A DNA stretch of 11,115 nucleotides from NCBI GenBank assembly GCA_020438525.1, contig JAGQUL010000061.1:1-11115 (forward strand). Direction: 5' to 3'. The translations under genes were made by a program, and so were the position numbers. This document shows, piece by piece, positions 7,455 to 11,115 of this stretch. Origin of the DNA: Thermoleophilia bacterium (GTDB lineage Bacteria > Actinomycetota > Thermoleophilia > Gaiellales > SKUG01). The notes below the pieces were generated by a model. It searched no databases. It saw only the letters and a program-made list of their open reading frames with translations, and was not told where the DNA came from. Numbering within the stretch: the stretch's first letter is position 1; every line of letters starts with the position of its first letter.

Positions 7455-7915
7455 GCAGCCTGCGCCTGGATGCCCGCGTTGGAATCGAGCGAGAGCAGCT
7501 CTGCCGCATCGAGCAGCATGATCAGCCGCTCGTCGACCGTCACCACCGACTCGATGTAGCTCGATCCGGCACCGACCGGGGCCGGCTGGACCTGCTCGGC
7601 GTCGATCGTGCGTACCTCGTCGACGCTCGTCACGACCGCGCCGATCGTGCTGGGGCCGTCCTCGAGCACCAGGATCTTCGCCGCCTTGGGATCGATCGCA
7701 GCCGTTGCACGACCGAGCCGTGCACCGAGCTCGATGATCGGAACGATGCTGCCGCGCAGGTTGATCACGCCCCGCATCCACTCGAGCGACGACGAGGTCG
7801 GCTGCGGCTGCGTGTAGCGGATGATCTCCTTCACGGCCTCGATGCGAAAGGCGTACTCGACGCCATCGATCGTGAACGCCACGATCTGCAACGTGGATTC
7901 AGACGAGTCCTGCAT
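7451..7915 (-). CDS. cheW: Chemotaxis adaptor protein CheW
   Basis: CheW links chemoreceptors to the P5 domain of CheA. The protein is 154 residues, the usual size, and is a single CheW (SH3-like) domain. Typical strands are visible: LQIVAFTIDGVEYAFRI (9-25), the turn motif WMRGVINLRGSIVPIIEL (46-63), ILVLEDG (81-87) and a terminal DERLIMLLDAAELL (128-141). The ATG at 7915 is preceded by GGGAG (7926-7930) at a 10-base spacing. It is the first gene of the che operon, 140 bases after lexA. Its ribosome-binding site can pair with an upstream complementary 10-mer, described separately. A sigma-28-like promoter lies just upstream at 7985-8011. Confidence 0.95.
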   Translation of the reverse strand: MQDSSESTLQIVAFTIDGVEYAFRIEAVKEIIRYTQPQPTSSSLEWMRGVINLRGSIVPIIELGARLGRATAAIDPKAAKILVLEDGPSTIGAVVTSVDEVRTIDAEQVQPAPVGAGSSYIESVVTVDERLIMLLDAAELLSLDSNAGIQAQAA

Positions 7916-7923
7916 GACGAAAT

Positions 7924-8000
7924 GGCTCCCTGCGGTGCGTATGGGCGATGCGCGGGCGCAGCGAACGCGCGCTGCACGCACTGCGCATCGGCAGGGAGCC
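7924..8000 (-). promoter_or_regulatory. Nested inverted repeats that can occlude the cheW ribosome-binding site
   Basis: Three nested stems can form in minus-strand RNA covering this interval. The outer 10-bp stem pairs 7991-8000 with 7924-7933 exactly and takes in the cheW Shine-Dalgarno GGGAG. Directly stacked on one side, an 8-bp stem pairs 7983-7990 with 7946-7953 exactly. Inside it, a 6-bp hairpin pairs 7970-7975 with 7958-7963. The 5' arms of the two outer stems lie inside the candidate cheW promoter, so only RNA started farther upstream would carry them. The pairings are seen directly; the regulatory role is inferred. Confidence 0.45.
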
Positions 8001-8011
8001 GCAGGATCTGA
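7985..8011 (-). promoter_or_regulatory. Candidate sigma-28 (FliA/SigD) type promoter of the che operon
   Basis: The minus strand reads TCAGATCC, 11 bases, GCCGATGC, against the flagellar consensus TAAA - N15 - GCCGATAA. The -10 matches at 6 of 8 bases and the spacing is exact; the -35 is weaker (T and two A positions partly kept). The likely transcript start is near 7978, giving a leader of about 60 bases before cheW. The motif closely resembles the one at 267-293. Known biology supports it: chemotaxis operons are commonly under this sigma factor. Confidence 0.45.
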
Positions 8012-8018
8012 AGAGCGA

Positions 8019-8054
8019 ATCGACGCTCGAATTGCGTCGATCCCCGGAGGATCG
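8019..8054 (-). terminator. Hairpins after lexA, possible weak terminator
   Basis: Just after the lexA stop two perfect stems occur: an 8-bp stem with a 7-base loop (8019-8026 with 8034-8041) and a 6-bp stem with a 5-base loop (8038-8043 with 8049-8054). They share 8038-8041, so they exclude each other. On the minus strand the longer stem is followed by TCGCTCTTC, which is only mildly T-rich. This would be a weak intrinsic terminator at best, so some read-through into the che operon is likely. Confidence 0.35.
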
Positions 8055-8055
8055 A

Positions 8056-8763
8056 TCAGAGCGCGCGCATCACGCCGGTGACGACCCCGGCGATGCGGCA
8101 CTGCTCGGGAACGATCGGCTCGTACGCCGGGTTCTCGCTGTGCAGCTCGATCCGCCCGTCGCGGCGCTGCAGGCGCTTGCAGGTGGCATCCTCGTCGTCG
8201 CCGACCAGCGCCACGACCAGCTCCCCGTTCGCGGCCTCCGGCTGGGCTCGCACCACGACCCAGTCGCCGTCGAGGATCCCGGCGCCCTCCATGCTGTCGC
8301 CGCGCACCTTGAGCAGGAACGACTCGCCCGCGCGCGTGAGCTGGCGGGGAACGGGAACGTACTGCTCGACGTGCTCCTCGGCCAGGATCGGTGCGCCCGC
8401 GGCCACGCGCCCGACCAGCGGCACCGCGACGCTCGCATCCACGTCGAGCTCCGCACCGGATGCGTGCCCCGTACCGTTGCCTGCGCCGATCGAGCCGCTG
8501 GCGGCCTCCTCGACGCCCGCGGCGACCGCGTTCGGCCCCCACTTGAGCGCCCGCGGCTTGGTGGGGTCGCGCTCGATGATCCCCGCACGCTCGAGCGCCG
8601 CGAGGTGCGAGTGCACCGTCGAGCTCGACGCCATGCCGAGCACTTCGCCGATCTCGCGCACGGTGGGTGGATACCCGTGCTCTGCGGTGTGCCTGCGCAG
8701 CACGTCGAGCACTGCCTGCTGGCGGTCGGTAAGCGAGGGAGTGAGCACCGTTGAATCGAACAT
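8056..8763 (-). CDS. lexA: SOS regulon repressor LexA
   Basis: LexA represses DNA-damage genes and cleaves itself when RecA filaments form. The protein is 235 residues. An N-terminal winged helix-turn-helix (about 10-75) has the typical YPPTVREIGE segment and a second helix MASSSTVHSHL. A Gly/Ala-rich linker (about 80-108) follows, then the S24 peptidase-like domain. The cleavage site is Ala122-Gly123 in RVAAGAP, and the catalytic pair is Ser157 in GDSM and Lys196 in TCKRL. The ATG at 8763 is chosen because residues just after it match LexA; the frame stays open to 9003 but crosses the tRNA gene. The start codon lies inside a perfect SOS box, so autorepression is expected. There is little Shine-Dalgarno signal, which would fit a leaderless or nearly leaderless mRNA. 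Confidence 0.96.
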   Translation of the reverse strand: MFDSTVLTPSLTDRQQAVLDVLRRHTAEHGYPPTVREIGEVLGMASSSTVHSHLAALERAGIIERDPTKPRALKWGPNAVAAGVEEAASGSIGAGNGTGHASGAELDVDASVAVPLVGRVAAGAPILAEEHVEQYVPVPRQLTRAGESFLLKVRGDSMEGAGILDGDWVVVRAQPEAANGELVVALVGDDEDATCKRLQRRDGRIELHSENPAYEPIVPEQCRIAGVVTGVMRAL

Positions 8764-8770
8764 ATGTTCC
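8757..8770. promoter_or_regulatory. LexA-binding SOS box over the lexA start codon
   Basis: CGAACATATGTTCC fits every position of the Gram-positive/actinobacterial SOS consensus CGAACRNRYGTTYC, and the inner 12 bases are a perfect palindrome. The lexA ATG (8763-8761 on the minus strand) is inside the box. A bound repressor would cover the start region and probably the transcript start. Confidence 0.85.
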
Positions 8771-8772
8771 CG

Positions 8773-8778
8773 ATGGTA
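8773..8778 (-). promoter_or_regulatory. Possible -10 element of lexA
   Basis: TACCAT on the minus strand fits the TANNNT pattern. It would place the transcript start near 8766, 3 bases or less before the ATG, consistent with a leaderless mRNA. No good -35 is visible. Confidence 0.3.
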
Positions 8779-8793
8779 CCCGATCGGGCCGGA

Positions 8794-8802
8794 TGCTATC
8801 CT
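8794..8802 (+). promoter_or_regulatory. Extended -10 promoter of the tRNA-Leu gene
   Basis: TGCTATCCT has the TG-N-TANNNT form of an extended -10. The start would be near 8809, about 38 bases before the mature tRNA. No clear -35 was found; that region overlaps the possible lexA -10 on the other strand. Confidence 0.4.
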
Positions 8803-8813
8803 TCCCGTTGCCC

Positions 8814-8834
8814 GGTCCCGCCCTGCGCGGGACC
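8814..8834. repeat. Perfect inverted repeat between lexA and the tRNA gene
   Basis: GGTCCCGC, 5 bases, GCGGGACC forms an 8-bp stem. On the plus strand it would sit in the 5' leader of the tRNA precursor, 12 bases before the mature end. It could guide processing of the precursor or limit minus-strand transcription toward lexA. There is no U-run on either side. Confidence 0.45.
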
Positions 8835-8846
8835 GTCGCATCCCTC

Positions 8847-8932
8847 GCGCACGTGGCGGAATTGGTAGACGCGCCAGGTTGAGGGCCTGGTGACCTTCAC
8901 GGGTCGTGGTGGTTCGAGTCCACTCGTGCGCA
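8847..8932 (+). tRNA. tRNA-Leu (anticodon GAG)
   Basis: This is an 86-base class II tRNA. The 7-bp acceptor stem (GCGCACG with CGTGCGC) is perfect and followed by discriminator A. The D-arm is followed by an anticodon stem CCAGG/CCTGG with a 7-base loop in which GAG (8881-8883) is the anticodon, reading CUC and CUU. A long variable arm has a GACC/GGTC stem, as leucine tRNAs do. The T-arm has TTCGAGT in its loop. The 3' CCA is not encoded. It has its own promoter region and terminator, so it is probably a single-gene unit. Confidence 0.97.
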
Positions 8933-8942
8933 TCGCTCGCAG

Positions 8943-8962
8943 CGGCGCCCTTCGGGGCGCCG
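8943..8962 (+). terminator. UUCG-capped hairpin after tRNA-Leu
   Basis: CGGCGCCC TTCG GGGCGCCG is a perfect 8-bp GC stem closed by the very stable C(UUCG)G tetraloop, 10 bases after the tRNA. Only TTGTG follows rather than a U-run, which is common for terminators in GC-rich actinobacteria. Confidence 0.75.
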
Positions 8963-9003
8963 TTGTGCGTCTGTGCGTGATCCCGGTGCCGGCAGGACAC
9001 CAA

Positions 9004-9018
9004 GTTCGGAACCCGAAC
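9004..9018. repeat. Short inverted repeat upstream of the small membrane protein gene
   Basis: GTTCGG AAC CCGAAC is a perfect 6-bp inverted repeat ending 8 bases before the ATG at 9027. It could be a small operator or hairpin. No regulator is evident. Confidence 0.3.
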
Positions 9019-9026
9019 CTGTGGTC

Positions 9027-9377
9027 ATGACGACCCCGCACGGTACCGACGCAGCTCCCGATTCCACCGGCCCCGGCTCCGGCCCGATCCCGATCGCATG
9101 GTTCTCCTGGGCCGCAGCAGCTACCGGGCTTGCCGCGCTCGCGGCCAATGCGATCAGCCTCGTGTCCCATTGGAGCGAGGATTCCCAAGCGCCGTCGTCG
9201 GTCGACGGCATCGACCGCGTCACCGCTGCGCTCGCGACCTTGTCGGGCGCGACGGTTGCACTGCTCATCGTCGGGGTGGTCGCCGATCGGGGCAGCTCGC
9301 GCCGCTGGGCGCTGATCGGTGCTGCCGCGTACGCCCTCTCATACGTGTTTCGCGCGGCGCTCGAGCAGCGTTCGTTC

Positions 9378-9392
<15 letters not shown>
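9027..9392 (+). CDS. Small integral membrane protein, unidentified
   Basis: I do not recognise this family. The protein is 121 residues from the ATG at 9027, with a Pro/Gly-rich hydrophilic start (1-21). Three likely membrane helices follow at about 22-46 (AWFSWAAAATGLAALAANAI), 65-86 (TAALATLSGATVALLIVGVV) and 94-112 (WALIGAAAYALSYVFRAAL). The Arg pair at 92-93 would favour that loop in the cytoplasm. No catalytic motif is seen. There is no strong Shine-Dalgarno site; an in-frame ATG at 8973 would add 18 residues and an in-frame GTG at 9021 two. It lies between the tRNA terminator and the converging dppF-like gene, whose end it overlaps by 15 bases. GC-rich codon use like that of its neighbours and well-placed hydrophobic segments support a real gene, but this is less sure than the others. 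Confidence 0.6.
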
Positions 9393-10570
<1,178 letters not shown>

Positions 10571-10574
<4 letters not shown>

Positions 10575-11115
10575 GCCATGCCTCCCTGGCGGCGGGGAAC
10601 GAGCCCGAGCTCGGCGCGCTCGATGGCGGGGTGCCAGCACGCGCCGGTGTGCTCGGCGTCGCCGTCGATCGGTGCGATCATCGGCGGGAACCGCTCGGTG
10701 CAGATCGCGGTGCGGTACTTGCAGCGCGGGTTGAAGCGGCAGCCCTGCGGCGGGTTGATCAGGTCGGGCGGCAGGCCGGGGATCGACTCGAGCCGCTCGG
10801 CAACGCCCGGGTCCTCGTCGAGCGCGGGCAGCGAGCCGAGCAGCGCCTCCGTGTAGGGGTGTTGCGGGTGATCGAAGATCTCGTCGGTGGGCGCGTGCTC
10901 GATGATCCGGCCCGCGTACATCACCGCGACGCGGTCGGCGACCTCGGCCACCACGCCCATGTCATGGGTGATCATGATCAGCGCCATGCCGTAATCCTCC
11001 TGCAGCTTCAGCAGCAGGTCGAGGATCTGTTTCTGGATGGTCACATCCAGCGCGGTGGTGGGCTCATCCGCGATCAGCAGGCGGGGATTTGTGGCAATCG
11101 CCATGGCGATCATCA
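10571..11115 (-). CDS. Peptide/nickel-type ABC transporter ATP-binding protein, DppD/OppD-like (partial, 5' end missing)
   Basis: The C-terminal 180 or so residues are in the window; the Walker A and Q-loop lie beyond the right edge. Visible parts are Walker B plus D-loop ([12 protein letters not shown]), the switch His in ITHDMG, the VMYAGRIIE strand and the [12 protein letters not shown] motif that starts the oligopeptide C-terminal region. That region has four cysteines in a [22 protein letters not shown] arrangement, the same spacing class as in the downstream ATPase. This protein and the next would form the heterodimeric ATPase pair; permease and binding-protein genes are expected upstream, outside the window. 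The stop overlaps the next start by 4 bases, so the two are translationally coupled. Confidence 0.93.

Noticed and set aside
8764..9003. N-terminal extension of lexA to 9003
   Set aside because: It would run through the tRNA-Leu gene; the LexA winged-helix domain starts right after the ATG at 8763.
9004..9018. Second SOS box near the small membrane protein
   Set aside because: The repeat is GTTCGG-N3-CCGAAC, the reverse orientation of the SOS half-sites (CGAAC ... GTTC), with the wrong spacing.

Overview
The window is GC-rich and gene-dense, with short intergenic gaps, many GTG starts and stop/start overlaps. Its lexA gene carries a Gram-positive/actinobacterial type SOS box. Together with a chemotaxis set that includes cheC and cheD, this suggests a motile, flagellated actinobacterium. 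A deep-branching class such as Thermoleophilia is plausible, but the taxon is inferred and cannot be proven from this sequence.

Layout: (1) Bases 1-252, minus strand: the N-terminal 84 codons of a membrane-anchored or secreted protein with a Pro/Ala/Gly-rich linker, running off the left edge. (2) Divergent from it on the plus strand, cheB, the chemoreceptor methylesterase/deamidase. (3) A long minus-strand chemotaxis operon, in transcription order cheW (7915) - cheR - cheA - cheC - cheD - cheY (2896), followed by a subtilisin-like S8 peptidase gene whose end overlaps the end of cheB. Most che genes overlap their neighbour by 1, 4 or 41 bases, which points to translational coupling. (4) Upstream of the che operon, minus-strand lexA, with a perfect SOS box lying across its own start codon. 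(5) Divergent from lexA, a plus-strand tRNA-Leu(GAG) with a UUCG-capped terminator hairpin, then a small three-helix membrane protein of unknown function. (6) At the right end, two minus-strand peptide/nickel-type ABC transporter ATPases (dppD/oppD-like, cut by the window edge, then dppF/oppF-like) joined by an ATGA overlap.

How they work together: CheW couples receptors to the kinase CheA, which phosphorylates CheY (motor) and CheB (adaptation). CheR methylates receptors and CheB demethylates them. CheC dephosphorylates CheY-P and is paired with the receptor deamidase CheD, as in Bacillus and Thermotoga. No chemoreceptor gene lies in the window.

The most interesting signals are regulatory. 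Two FliA/sigma-28-like promoters with the same architecture (TCA[A/G]NNNN - 11 bases - GCCGAT[C/G]C) sit upstream of cheW and of the left-edge gene. The cheW one overlaps a 10-base sequence that is exactly complementary to the cheW ribosome-binding site. A transcript reading through from lexA would therefore fold up the cheW ribosome-binding site, while a transcript started at the local promoter would not. Other points are a subtilase with no visible export signal at the end of a chemotaxis operon, and a CheD that lacks the family's catalytic-triad threonine.
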